Assembly: GCA_964434955.1 (NCBI GenBank)
Contig: CAYSXI010000007.1
Location: forward strand, 1-64,000
Reading direction: 5' to 3'
From: JANQLU01 sp964434955
GTDB lineage: Bacteria > Planctomycetota > Planctomycetia > Pirellulales > Pirellulaceae
DNA length: 64,000 bases
Shown: positions 25,702-35,000 of the stretch, one piece after another
Numbering within the stretch: position 1 is the stretch's first letter
How the letters are laid out: every line of letters starts with the position of its first letter
The notes under the pieces: model-generated
What the model saw: only the letters and a program-made list of their open reading frames with translations
What the model was told of the DNA's origin: nothing
Databases searched by the model: none
Position numbers and translations under genes: made by a program

Positions 25702-26043
25702 CTAACGATCGAGAGAAGCCTCGTATTCTGAAATGAAACGATCACCGTTCACATCGAGACGCGTTGCGGTGTCATTCCGAATCGCGGCTTCTGAAAGATC
25801 GCTGGAACGGTTTACGCCGATCAAAAAAGGAATCCCGAACGAGCGCTCGGATTGAGTTCGATCCGAGTCCATGGCGGCATCAACACGCTCTTCGAATGAC
25901 AGTTTCGCTTGCTCGGACTCGAAAGTCAGCGGCTGCAAAACTTCGTCTTGCCGGACAACGGAATGGTGGGAGTAGTTCAGCAGGCAGCCGCTAAAGGCAA
26001 CAACACAAGAAACGGCCAAACAACAGACAGACGTGCGCACCAT
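25702..26043 (-). CDS. small lipoprotein with one EF-hand
   Basis: 113 residues. The N-terminus is a lipoprotein signal with lipobox-like VAFSGC (Cys about residue 20). The C-terminus carries a textbook calcium loop, DVNGDRFISEYE (positions D1, N3, D5, I8, E12). The middle has no recognised fold. An outer-membrane or periplasmic calcium-responsive lipoprotein is the simplest reading. A short inverted repeat ATCGTTA/TAACGAT (25685-25709) spans its stop codon and the end of the convergent LRR-like gene. Confidence 0.7.
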   Translation of the reverse strand: MVRTSVCCLAVSCVVAFSGCLLNYSHHSVVRQDEVLQPLTFESEQAKLSFEERVDAAMDSDRTQSERSFGIPFLIGVNRSSDLSEAAIRNDTATRLDVNGDRFISEYEASLDR

Positions 26044-26321
26044 GATTTATCCCGCGGTTTTCGAACTGGAGATTGGGGCAGGAAAGTAGCAAGATTCTCC
26101 GAAGTTCGAAATGCCAATTTGCGGGAGTTTTTCGGGGAACTTTCGGTTGCGTTTCGCTTTTGCGTTGAGCCCCGCCGGGCCACTGGACTTTGACCGATCG
26201 AGAGCTTTCGATCGGAAGCCTCAATGCCGGCAACCGGCCATTTTTGTGGACGCGATTATTTGACACCGCTAGGATAAAGCAAACCCCGCCGAAAGGGAGA
26301 TTCACTTTGCCAATTCGCAGC

Positions 26322-26444
26322 ATGTCTCATAACACCAAGGAAAAAATTGCAGCCGGCGCCATTTTCATGCTGGGTCTATTCTCTGCGGTCCGTGCCTTTC
26401 TTGCATCCTAGGAACAAGTATTCTACGGGCTGATTGCATCTGCC
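26322..26444 (+). pseudogene. 5' part of membrane gene, cut by in-frame TAG at 26409
   Basis: An ATG at 26322 opens 29 codons (MSHNTKEKIAAG, then a hydrophobic stretch ending FLAS) before TAG at 26409-26411. The same frame then continues without another stop through EQVFYGLIASAMFAL into the gene at 26445. Together the two pieces would give a membrane hairpin (two helices) in front of the downstream protein. This looks like one gene with a nonsense change or a base-call error; a shorter real start downstream of the TAG is the alternative. Confidence 0.45.
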
Positions 26445-26960
26445 ATGTTTGCCCTCTCGGCTTCCATGATGTCTCGCCAGTTTGCAAAGCACTATCTTTG
26501 GTCGATCGGTCATATCAGTTCCCGTGCATCGAGCCAGAAGGCGCTCGTGTTATTCGTGGTGACGATTTTGCTGCAGAGTTACATGCTTTTGCTTTGTTTC
26601 GGATTTTGCGGGATCTTCATTTTTGACATCTTTGAAACGGGGATCGGCCAAAATGTCTTGCTTGTCGGCGCCGCGGGGTTCGTTGGGGTTTTGATCCTGT
26701 CGGCAGTCCGAGAAAGTTTCAATGAGGCCCGTGCGGCGGTTGGCCGAATCAAACGCCAAGCCGATGAGGACCCTGAATTCGATGAAGATGGCGAAGAGAA
26801 CTGGGAAGACGAGGACTTCGATCTTGAAAACGAATCGGGTCTGATCAAAGACGATCCAACGATTGCTGACCAAACGTCAGACCCTTCGGCTGCGGATCGA
26901 GACGAAACCCCAAAGAGCCACCACGAAAAGAGCTTAGGCGACCACAACAACGGAAGCTAA
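26445..26960 (+). CDS. membrane protein with acidic tail
   Basis: 171 residues if translation begins at the ATG at 26445; no good ribosome binding site is seen for it. Two hydrophobic segments are present (about residues 30-55 and 66-87, the first containing 'SYMLLLCFGFCGIFIFDIFE'). A strongly acidic tail follows ('DEDPEFDEDGEENWEDEDFD'). No family is recognised. The upstream in-frame extension (26322-26444) suggests that the native protein is about 212 residues. Confidence 0.6.
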   Translation: MFALSASMMSRQFAKHYLWSIGHISSRASSQKALVLFVVTILLQSYMLLLCFGFCGIFIFDIFETGIGQNVLLVGAAGFVGVLILSAVRESFNEARAAVGRIKRQADEDPEFDEDGEENWEDEDFDLENESGLIKDDPTIADQTSDPSAADRDETPKSHHEKSLGDHNNGS

Positions 26961-27067
26961 AGCTGCCGTCTCTCTACTATTTTGAAATTATTTGGCGGTT
27001 TCCGCGCGCCTTTCGCGATGTATTTCTACTCCCTTGGCATTGAGGAAAACGTCGGACTAATGCGCCT

Positions 27068-27781
27068 ATGAAACCTGAAATATTTCTGCAATCGACGACC
27101 ATCCATGTTTTGTTCGCGATGAATGCATTGCTCAAATCCTACGACTACGCCCGTCATACTCGTTCTAGTCCCTGGGAATACGCCGTTGAAATCGACGGCT
27201 TAATGTCTCTTGGCGCATGCCGGAATGATTTTCGCTGGCTGATTGGAAATGGGCTATTGGAACACCGCAAGGATGTCACGGGAGAATCGTGTACTTCGCG
27301 AAAATTCCGACGGGCCAGCAACTTGATTTTTTCCAAACAGTCATGTTTTGTTCTAACTGAAAGCGGCGCTCGGCTCGCGAAGCTCCTCAGTTCAAATGGC
27401 CTTGGTCGTGATGAAACAGTTGCCCAAGCGCCATTTGGCTACGTCAGGAACAGAGAAACAAAACAACACTACGATGGCGGCTCGCTCGCACCGGAACATA
27501 AGCCACGATGGGATGGACGTTCAAAACAACTATGGCTTGGCAACTGTATCGTGAAACGTTTTCGCCTGGCGGCTTTAAATCAAGAGTCAATACTCTGTGC
27601 GTTTCAGGAAGAAAAATGGCCCATTCGAATCGATGACCCCCTGCCCCCAAAACCCGATCAAAACGCAAAGCGCCGGTTGAATGACACCATCAAATGTTTG
27701 AATAAGCGGCAACAAAATCCGCTCGTGCATTTTCGCGGTGACGGCACAGGTGAAGGCGTAATCTGGGAACACGTCGCTTAA
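27068..27781 (+). CDS. planctomycete hypothetical protein, winged-helix-like
   Basis: 237 residues, cytoplasmic. The first half (about 1-100) is mostly helical with 'WEYAVEIDGLMSLGACRNDF' and 'LTESGARLAKLL', which looks like a winged-helix or HTH fold. The second half has a conserved module WDGRSKQLWLGNCIVKRFRL, then ALNQESILCAFQEEKWP, IDDPLPPKPDQNAKRRLNDT, and FRGDGTGEGVIWE. From memory, near-identical modules occur in many uncharacterised planctomycete proteins, often next to integrase or element genes. Molecular function is unknown. It leads the accessory-looking block on the plus strand. Confidence 0.7.
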   Translation: MKPEIFLQSTTIHVLFAMNALLKSYDYARHTRSSPWEYAVEIDGLMSLGACRNDFRWLIGNGLLEHRKDVTGESCTSRKFRRASNLIFSKQSCFVLTESGARLAKLLSSNGLGRDETVAQAPFGYVRNRETKQHYDGGSLAPEHKPRWDGRSKQLWLGNCIVKRFRLAALNQESILCAFQEEKWPIRIDDPLPPKPDQNAKRRLNDTIKCLNKRQQNPLVHFRGDGTGEGVIWEHVA

Positions 27782-27944
27782 TCGAGATCCCGATACACCA
27801 ATCGGCGCGGGGAAACATTTTCGATTCTGCTTCCTTTCGTGTCCGCGAACAATCGCCTTCCAATCCGTAGCTTTCACTTGACTAACTCACAAAACTTTCA
27901 TGCTGTGAATAAAACTCGTTTCGCTCGATTGCAAAGAGGGACTA

Positions 27945-29921
27945 ATGACAACCCGATTTCTTCAGAATTTTTTACTTGGAATGATTTCCATTCTTTGCTT
28001 GCATCCAGGCTCCGCCGAAGCACAGTTACTTCGATGGCGTTGCTTCAACTGGTGTCCGCCAATTTGCGTTGAGCAATGCGTCGAGCGCGTCGAAGTAACT
28101 GTTCCTGACTGCAAGTGTCGGAAAGAACTTGAAAAATGCCGAGAAACGGTTTGCGCCCTGGAAGAATTGGCCGAGGAACTGGAGGTTTCATTGGCCCAAT
28201 GCATTAAAAAACGAGAGAGAGTTGCACGCGAGTTGGAGAAGGTAAGGAATGAGAAGAACTGCCTTCAATCCGTTGTTGCTTCGCTGCAAACCAACTTGAA
28301 TCATTGCAACAAGCAGCTCTCAATGATCAAAAGCAAACTTTGTGATTGCAATCAGCTATTGGAAAATTCCAAAGCCAAGATTCAAGATCTCGAGAAAAAG
28401 CTTGCGGCAGCGAATTTCGAATTGCAAAAATCAATCGCGAGCGGCAAGTATCAAGCGGACCTCCGCCGGCGCGCTGAAAAAAGCAAAAAGGATGCCCTTG
28501 AAAAACTGAACCAGGAGAGAAACCGAAGACAGTCCGCCGAGAATCAGTTTCATGCTGCCGACAAAGCGAGGGTCAGAGCTGAAACAGAACGCGATGCCGC
28601 AAATGACCGCGCAACCAATGCACAAGAAAGGCGTCGAAAAGCAGAACAGCTACAACGGGAAGCTGATGCAATTGCGAAGGCCGCGATCCATGCAAAGAAC
28701 GAAGCCTTCGAACAAGTCGAAGAGCTCAAACGGCAGCTCAAAGATTGCCTGGCGGGCCAGCAAGATGTCGCCAATGAACTGGACGAAGCCCGTCGAGAAC
28801 TTCGCGAAAGTGAAGAAGCCATGAACCAGCTCAATTTGGAACTGGCAACAAAAAATGCATGGCTGAGCATTCTCACAATCGCAACGATTCTCATCGTTCT
28901 GTTTTCACTGCTGATGGCATTTCTATTCTACCGTAGGGTTACCTCATTGAATGGAGAAGTTCGTCAGGGCAACGAGCGCCATGAACGCGATTTGGAACTG
29001 ATCCGAGACCTCGACGGGCAACTCCAGGCGGCTCGAGCTCACCAAGAAGAAATCCCCAGCCTTCGAGCTGAAATCTGCCGCTGGGAATCGGCGTACAATC
29101 AATGCATGACGGAGAAAGCAGCAGCAGCACGTGAAGCAGCCGTTGCATTTGAGAAAGCGATTGGAGCTACCCGCGAAATGGCTGCCAACAAGAATGACAA
29201 ACAGTGTTGTAACCATGGACCCGCAGCAATCATCGGTCCAACCGTCACTCCTTCGACACCGTCCACGCCTTCAACGCCAAGTAATAGTCCTGTGGGCGGC
29301 CAAGGCGGAGGACCGGGTGTTGGTGGACAAGGTGGTGGTCCGGGCATAGGCGGCGGACCGGGCGTAGGCGGGCAAGGTGGCGGACCAGGAGTTGGAGGAC
29401 AAACCGGTGGACAAACCGGTGGACAAGGCGGCGGTCCAGGTGTCGGTGGTCAAACGGGCGGACAAGGCGGTGGACCAGGCGTAGGTGGACAAACGGGCCA
29501 AGGCGGAGGACCAGGAGTCGGCGGACAAACAGGCGGACAGGGCGGTCCGGGTGTCGGCGGACAAACCGGTGGACCAGGCGGGCAAACCGGTGGACCAGGC
29601 GGGCAAACCGGTGGACCAGGCGGACAAACCGGTGGTCCGGGTGTCGGCGGACAAACCGGAGGGCAAGGCGGACAGACTGGCGGACAAACTGGAGGGCAAA
29701 CTGGAGGGCAAGGCGGACAAACTGGCGGACAAGGTGGTCCGGGTGTCGGCGGACAAACGGGTGGTCAAGGAGGTTCAACCGGAGCACCGGGAGCCGGCGC
29801 CGGTTCGCCCGTTCCAGGTCTTGGCGGCGGAGGAGATGCTGGCGGTGGAGGTAGCGACGGGCTTGGCGGAATCATTGAAGACGTTTTGCCAATCGCGGGC
29901 GCCGCAGCAAGCCTTTTCTAA
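27945..29921 (+). CDS. coiled-coil membrane protein with Gly/Gln-rich repeat tail
   Basis: 658 residues; AGAGG lies six bases before the ATG. A signal peptide (to about residue 26) precedes a Cys-rich patch (CFNWCPPICVEQCVERV). A long charged coiled coil fills about residues 60-300 ('CRKELEKCRETVCALEELAE' and on). One membrane helix follows at about 306-327 (ILTIATILIVLFSLLMAFLF), then a second coiled coil to about 410. After a TPSTPSTPS linker comes a low-complexity tail of GGQTGG, GGPGVGGQ and GGQGGG units (about 451-615), collagen-like in glycine content but not strictly Gly-x-y. It resembles a structural or surface-exposed protein. It starts a three-gene run with the HhH protein and the methyltransferase. 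Confidence 0.8.
   Translation: MTTRFLQNFLLGMISILCLHPGSAEAQLLRWRCFNWCPPICVEQCVERVEVTVPDCKCRKELEKCRETVCALEELAEELEVSLAQCIKKRERVARELEKVRNEKNCLQSVVASLQTNLNHCNKQLSMIKSKLCDCNQLLENSKAKIQDLEKKLAAANFELQKSIASGKYQADLRRRAEKSKKDALEKLNQERNRRQSAENQFHAADKARVRAETERDAANDRATNAQERRRKAEQLQREADAIAKAAIHAKNEAFEQVEELKRQLKDCLAGQQDVANELDEARRELRESEEAMNQLNLELATKNAWLSILTIATILIVLFSLLMAFLFYRRVTSLNGEVRQGNERHERDLELIRDLDGQLQAARAHQEEIPSLRAEICRWESAYNQCMTEKAAAAREAAVAFEKAIGATREMAANKNDKQCCNHGPAAIIGPTVTPSTPSTPSTPSNSPVGGQGGGPGVGGQGGGPGIGGGPGVGGQGGGPGVGGQTGGQTGGQGGGPGVGGQTGGQGGGPGVGGQTGQGGGPGVGGQTGGQGGPGVGGQTGGPGGQTGGPGGQTGGPGGQTGGPGVGGQTGGQGGQTGGQTGGQTGGQGGQTGGQGGPGVGGQTGGQGGSTGAPGAGAGSPVPGLGGGGDAGGGGSDGLGGIIEDVLPIAGAAASLF
29298..29800 (+). 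repeat. imperfect tandem repeats encoding Gly-rich tail
   Basis: Units based on GGCGGACAAACCGGTGGA and GGACCAGGCGTAGGTGG recur about every 12-24 bases. They stay in frame and code for GGQTGG/GGPGVGG. Several exact neighbours (for example GGCGGGCAAACCGGTGGACC three times near 29577-29630) show recent unit duplication. Length is likely to vary between strains, and assembly here may be collapsed. Confidence 0.85.
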
Positions 29922-29973
29922 ATCTTGCTGTTTTGTTGAACCAATATCTTCACCACTTTTTGAAAGCTGCTCC

Positions 29974-30711
29974 ATGACGGAAAACCTACTTGATCGCACC
30001 CGGCTCGTCGCCAACCTCAAAAAGATCAATCGAATTCGGTTGGAGGCGATCGTTGATCTGGAAACCAACATGCAGACGGCCGAATCTGTGATTGAGCGCG
30101 ACATCGTTCGCGCTTCAACACAGTTGTTTGAACAGGCGGGTCTCGATTGTACAAACGAAAATGATGTACCAACGCTTCTCGTCTATGTTGCGATCCGCGT
30201 CGCGTTGCCGCGGCAACCAGTCGAAGAGTCAATCATTGGATTTCGTGTCGAAGTATCCCTGCGCGAAAACATCTCTATTCGATTCGACAAAGACCAACCT
30301 GAAGATGCGCTTCGCGTCGACTCCTGGAGGCATCCTACCGAAATTCGATTTCTCCCGTTTCGACTGGCAAACGATCGATCGACCTCTCAGGCATTGGACG
30401 AAGTCAATCGCCAAGTCAACACCTTCTTGTTTGACTGGTCAGAGATGAACCCGAACTTTGCGAGGACCGCGTTTGGTTCCCGGGACAACCTTCAAGCCTC
30501 AATCGCTGAAATCGGACCCGTTTTTGAGAAACGCCTCAATGAGGCAGGGATATTCAATCTTTTCCAACTCGCAAAGATCACTAACGAAGAAATCCAGTTG
30601 CTCGCTCCCCAATTTCAAGTGATTGACGGAAGCGGCACGGTCGTCGGACCAACAGGGGCAGAACGACTTAGTCAATTCAAATCCAAGGCAAGTGAATTAA
30701 TTGCCGTATAG
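29974..30711 (+). CDS. helix-hairpin-helix C-terminal protein
   Basis: 245 residues from the ATG at 29974; an upstream reading in the same frame runs through the Gly-rich repeats of the previous gene and is not used. The N-terminal part is an acidic alpha/beta region ('LLVYVAIRVALPRQPVEESI' and 'GFRVEVSLRENISIRFDKDQ') without a recognised family. Near the C-terminus, 'EIGPVFEKRLNEAGIFNLFQ' followed by LAKITNEEIQLLAPQFQ (about 178-215) is a helix-hairpin-helix motif of the kind that binds DNA, as in predicted flap-endonuclease-like or ribosomal L21-associated proteins. No nuclease residues are seen. Stop and next start are 13 bases apart. Confidence 0.75.
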   Translation: MTENLLDRTRLVANLKKINRIRLEAIVDLETNMQTAESVIERDIVRASTQLFEQAGLDCTNENDVPTLLVYVAIRVALPRQPVEESIIGFRVEVSLRENISIRFDKDQPEDALRVDSWRHPTEIRFLPFRLANDRSTSQALDEVNRQVNTFLFDWSEMNPNFARTAFGSRDNLQASIAEIGPVFEKRLNEAGIFNLFQLAKITNEEIQLLAPQFQVIDGSGTVVGPTGAERLSQFKSKASELIAV

Positions 30712-30724
30712 TGAAGGGATCCAA

Positions 30725-31618
30725 ATGATTCTCAATCAAGAAGCTTCCCCAGTCTGGTCATCGGAAGATACCGCCAGACTCACTGCAGCATTTCGCTCAA
30801 TTGAAATGGAGCGCGAAAGACCGCTTCTGGTCGATCCCTGGTCCCCGTTGCTTGCCGGGGACAAAGGCTATCAACTGGTTCAACGATTTCCTGGACAGGC
30901 CGACTCCGCAACCGGTTCCATCATTCGTTCGTTGCTTGTCGACGAGATTCTGGAAAAACTGATTGGCGATGGCGCTTGTGATCACGTTCTCTGTGTCGGA
31001 GCGGGTTATGATACACGACCCTACCGATTGGCGCTGCCATCAAATTTTCGCTGGACTGAGTTTGATCTTCCTGATCTCATTCAGCGAAAAACGCGTTTGC
31101 TCGATGCCGTGAAACCCAATTGTCGTGTTGATCGGTTTGATGGACAGCTTTTCACACCACAATTCCTTCAAAAAATTTTGGCGGAGTCCAGACGAGTCGC
31201 CGTCATCATGGAAGGGTTCTTAATCTATCAACACCGTGAACTCGTCGACCAAATTGCGCGCACTTTGACGAAATGCCCGAACATTGAGTGTTGGGTTACA
31301 GATCTTGCCTCTAGCTTCATGAGGCGGCAGTTTAATTTGGAGACACAACGAAACCCAAAGCTTAACGGGATCAATTGGCGTTTCGCGCCCGAAGATCCTG
31401 CGATCAGTTTCCGGGAGCTCGGCTGGGAGATTCGTCAAACATTTTCTTGTTTGTACAAATCGCGATTGCTGAACCGCGCAATCGTCGACATTGAAGCGGC
31501 TCGAGATCTCGAAGCCAGGGATGTGAATCCAAACTTACTCTCAACGGTCGTGGTGATGCGCCCTGGCGCCGTATCACACGAGCAAAATCTGAACTACTCG
31601 ATGCATCACACGTTTTAG
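30725..31618 (+). CDS. LCM/PPM1-family SAM-dependent methyltransferase
   Basis: 297 residues from the ATG at 30725, with AAGGGA five bases upstream; a longer start at 30701 overlaps the previous stop. Features of the leucine carboxyl methyltransferase family (PF04072) are clear: 'SIIRSLLVDEILEKLIG' and VLCVGAGYDTRPYRL (SAM motif I). 'EFDLPDLIQRKTRLL' holds the acidic ribose contact, and 'VAVIMEGFLIYQ' is the LCM-type 'xxEGLLxYL' motif. Bacterial members O-methylate small molecules (polyketides, acids) or carboxyl termini. The acceptor is unknown; the HhH protein and the coiled-coil protein upstream are the likely partners. Confidence 0.85.
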   Translation: MILNQEASPVWSSEDTARLTAAFRSIEMERERPLLVDPWSPLLAGDKGYQLVQRFPGQADSATGSIIRSLLVDEILEKLIGDGACDHVLCVGAGYDTRPYRLALPSNFRWTEFDLPDLIQRKTRLLDAVKPNCRVDRFDGQLFTPQFLQKILAESRRVAVIMEGFLIYQHRELVDQIARTLTKCPNIECWVTDLASSFMRRQFNLETQRNPKLNGINWRFAPEDPAISFRELGWEIRQTFSCLYKSRLLNRAIVDIEAARDLEARDVNPNLLSTVVVMRPGAVSHEQNLNYSMHHTF

Positions 31619-31663
31619 GCGATCGATTGGAACTGCAAACGTACGCCAAACTTAGAATCACAG

Positions 31664-31745
31664 CGGAGGACATGGGACTCGAACCCACAACCCCGTGAAG
31701 GGCAACTGATTTCGAATCAGCCTGCTAGCCATTCGCTTATCCTCC
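31664..31745 (-). tRNA. tRNA-Ser(CGA)
   Basis: Minus-strand cloverleaf of 82 bases. The acceptor stem is GGAGGAT with GTCCTCC; the D-arm contains GCGAATGGCTAGC. The anticodon stem-loop GCTGA-TTCGAAA-TCAGT gives anticodon CGA (codon TCG). The long variable arm TGCCCTTCACGGGGTT identifies a class II tRNA, and the T-arm is GTGGGTTCGAGTCCCAT. The discriminator is G, as usual for serine. The terminal CCA is not encoded. Confidence 0.93.
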
Positions 31746-31900
31746 GGGGGACTACCATTATCAAAGAAGCATCATTTCTTGCAAGGTTCGCCCATCACGA
31801 AATGTGGGCAGAAAAGATGAGCGAAAATCCGGAATTGACCCGCCAAACTTCAGATGCCAACGGATTGCCCAGAAACTGCCGCGAATTCTGAGCTTCGTCG

Positions 31901-31932
31901 CTGGGACGCGGATTCGATCCCCGTCGCCTCCA
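31901..31932 (+). ncRNA. tmRNA-like 3' end fragment
   Basis: GGGACGCGGATTCGATCCCC followed by GTCGCCTCCA has the T-arm and 3' acceptor strand typical of tmRNA (consensus GGACGCGGGTTCGATTCCCG then CCGCCTCCACCA). Translating its complement gives the well-known artefact 'RRRGSNPRPSD'. No matching 5' acceptor strand (GGAGGCG) is found within 400 bases on either side, and no tag reading frame is seen. It is therefore a fragment, such as an attachment-site remnant, or one piece of an unusual tmRNA. Confidence 0.55.
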
Positions 31933-32050
31933 CTTCCGTTTTGGTGAGGACTCGCAACCTGACCAGATGTCAAAAAGCTCGTCGACGAAAGTCCGCGAAC
32001 TTTGTTCATTTGTTCGAAACACCGGCAAAATTCTGCCGCCGAACTTGCTC

Positions 32051-35000
32051 CTAGTTCGGCGATTTGAAGGCTGCCTGCAGATCGGCGAGGCTGGCCTTCA
32101 ATTCAGCAAACCTGTTTTCCGCTTCCCGACCAGGAGCCTGATCAGCTCTACTCACCATATTGTAAAGATACGAAACTTGGCTCGCGAGTTTCGGTTGAGG
32201 ATAGATAATATCAGCCGACTTCACTTGACTGAGGATATCGTTAACCAACTCAAGGCGAACTTTCTCCTCAGGTGACAGTGCGTCGCCATTCTTACTAAGT
32301 TTCTTCTGTTCATCGGTGACCTGCTTTTCAAATCGTCGAACTTCCGAAATCAGATCAACCACTTTTAATTCAAAGTCCACCTGCGCATCAATATCGTCCA
32401 GGGTTGTGCCCTGATTGAGTACCCTTGGATCGACGATCAACTTGAACGATTGTTGAGAAACAGAGCCACCGGCCGTCAACTTCAACGTATAAATCCCAGG
32501 CTTGACTAGCGGACCACCTCGAAAACGGAAATCTCGGTTGTTGGTCCAGGGGCCAAAATGCGACATATTCCACCGAAATCGATTCATCCCAGGATCAGCG
32601 GTTAACGACTGGTCCACAATGACCCGCGTTTGACTCAACTTCATGTCCGTGATTTCCTTGTCCTTACCTTTCTTTCCTCCTGTACTCTCGTACGAATTCA
32701 CCAACTTCCCGCTTGCATCAAATACTTCAAGCTGAATGGATTCAGAAATTCCATCGGGTAGGTAATAGTCAATGATCACCGATGGCGCTGGATAATTGGG
32801 GACCCCGCGTCCGCGATAGATGGGGCGGTAACGAATCGTATCTTTCGGTTTAAATAAGACTGCTGTGTCACCAGTCTTCTGAAACGTGTCTTGCCGAAGC
32901 GTGGAAATATTGTCGAGCACCCAGAATGAACGGCCCATTGTCGAGATCGCAAGGTCGCCACGAATGATTTTCAAATCGGTTACGGGCGTTACCGGCAGAT
33001 TCTGCTGAAATTTTTTCCAATGAGCGCCATCATCAAGCGACACGTACATACCGGACTCGGTTCCAGCGAATAGTAATCCCGCTCGAATTGGATCTTCCCG
33101 AACGACTCGTGTGGGAACGTCATCAGGTATTCCATTGGTTCCGTCGGTCAAGAGTTTCCAGTGAGCTCCAAAATCTTCTGTTTTATAGATGTATGGCCTC
33201 CAGTCTCCCAACTGATATCGCAGGACCGCAATGTAGGCTTTCGCGGCATCGTGCGGCGACGGCTCGACGGCATCAACGCGTCCACCCGATGGCAATCCTC
33301 GAGGCGTTACAATTTTCCAGTTCTTTCCATTGTCCTGAGTAACATAAACGGGTCCATCATTGGAACCGGACCAAATAACGCCTTTCTGAACAGGCGACTC
33401 ACGCAATGAATAGATCGTACTATAGTATTCTTCACCGGTGATGTCCCGAGTGATTGGTCCACCTGAAATGACTTGCTTGTTAGCTTCGAAAGCCGTCAGG
33501 TCCGGCGATATGGTTTCCCAAGTCTTGCCATCGTCAGTGCTTCGATGAACGAATTGGGAAGCCATGTAGACGACATTCGGGTTGTGTGGCGACACATGGA
33601 TCGGCGCGACCCGTTGAAAACGATACTTCAGATCACGAGGGTTATGGCCGTATATATTGGAAGCACCGACGTGGTATCCCTTTTCGATACCGAGTCGTTT
33701 GTCAAACACGAAAAACCGGCCTTTGCAATTTGAATAAACAATATTGTGATTACCTGGCTTGGGAACGGCCGGTCCGGTTTCACATCCACCGGTATTGACG
33801 ATCCAACCGGCGGTGTGCTGCACGCGATACGGAGGCATGCTAGGAATCGCAATGGTGGTACTATTGTCCTGTTGGCCCGCGTACAGCCAATAAGGGTATT
33901 GATCATCAACTTCTACCTGGTAGAGCTCGGCGGTGGGTTGATTGAACTGCGTTGACCAGGTTTTTCCGCCGTTTTGTGTAACGTTTGCGCCACCATCGTT
34001 GCCTTGAATGAACAGGTCCGTGTCATTGGGATTGATCCACATGTCATGATTGTCACCATGCGGTACTCGAAGACTATTCCACGTCCTGCCACCATCGACG
34101 GATTTCATGTTTCTTGTGGCCATTGAATAAACGATGTCGGGATTCTTTGGATCGACATCGATATTCGCGTAGTAGAATGGGCGGGTTCGAATCACTGAAG
34201 CATTGGAAACCAATTTGAACGATTTGCCTTGGTTGATCGACTTATAGAGTCCACCTTCCTCGCCAGGCGCTTCTACGAGTGCATAGACGATTTTTGAGTC
34301 AGCGGCACAGACCGCAAGATCGATCTTGCCGATCAGCCCTTTTGGCAGGCCTTCGGTCACCTTTTCCCAAGTCCGGCCGGCGTCGACTGATTTGTACAGG
34401 CCGCCTTCTTTTTGCGTACCACCTGAAATGATCGTCCACGGCTTTCGCTCCGCCTTCCACGCCGTCGCGAATACGATGTTTGGATTGCCTGGCAATAATT
34501 CAATGTCAGAGAATCCAACCGTATCGGAAATGAACAGCACTCGTTCCCACGTCTTGCCGCCATTGACTGTTTTGTACACGCCTCGTTCTTCATTCGCGTT
34601 AAATGCTTGCCCAATCGCCGCAACCCAGACAATGTTGTGATCGGTGGGATCGATTTCGACCGCACCAATATGTCCGGTGTTTCTCAGGCCAATGTGTTCC
34701 CACGACGCTCCACCGTCAACTGATTTGTACACACCCTTTCCGGCAATGACATTGCTACGCAGACCGTCCGAACCGGTGCCGACGTAAACAATGTTCGCGT
34801 CGTTCTGCGCAACGGCAATGTCGCCGATGGATGGCGATTCAAAAAAACCATCGGAGACATTTTTCCAGGAAAGACCATAGTCTTCTGATTTCCAGACGCC
34901 GGAGCCAGAACCGCCAAAATAGAATGTCGAACGAGCAGCTGCCGTGCCGGCAACCGCCGTGACTCGACCGCCGCGCGAGGGTCCGATGTTGCGGTACTCA

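Noticed and set aside
29245..29787. Long minus-strand frames over the Gly-rich tract
   Set aside because: They exist only because the GC-rich repeat lacks stops in several frames; the products are Arg/His or Ser/Thr low-complexity and have no ribosome binding site.
29485..29973. N-terminal extension of the HhH protein through the Gly-rich repeats
   Set aside because: The upstream in-frame part is another frame of the repeat DNA of the previous gene; the ATG at 29974 follows that gene's stop.
31795..32028. Minus-strand reading frame with RRRGSNPRPSD
   Set aside because: This peptide is the known artefact of translating the complement of a tmRNA/tRNA 3' end; here it lies over the tmRNA-like fragment.
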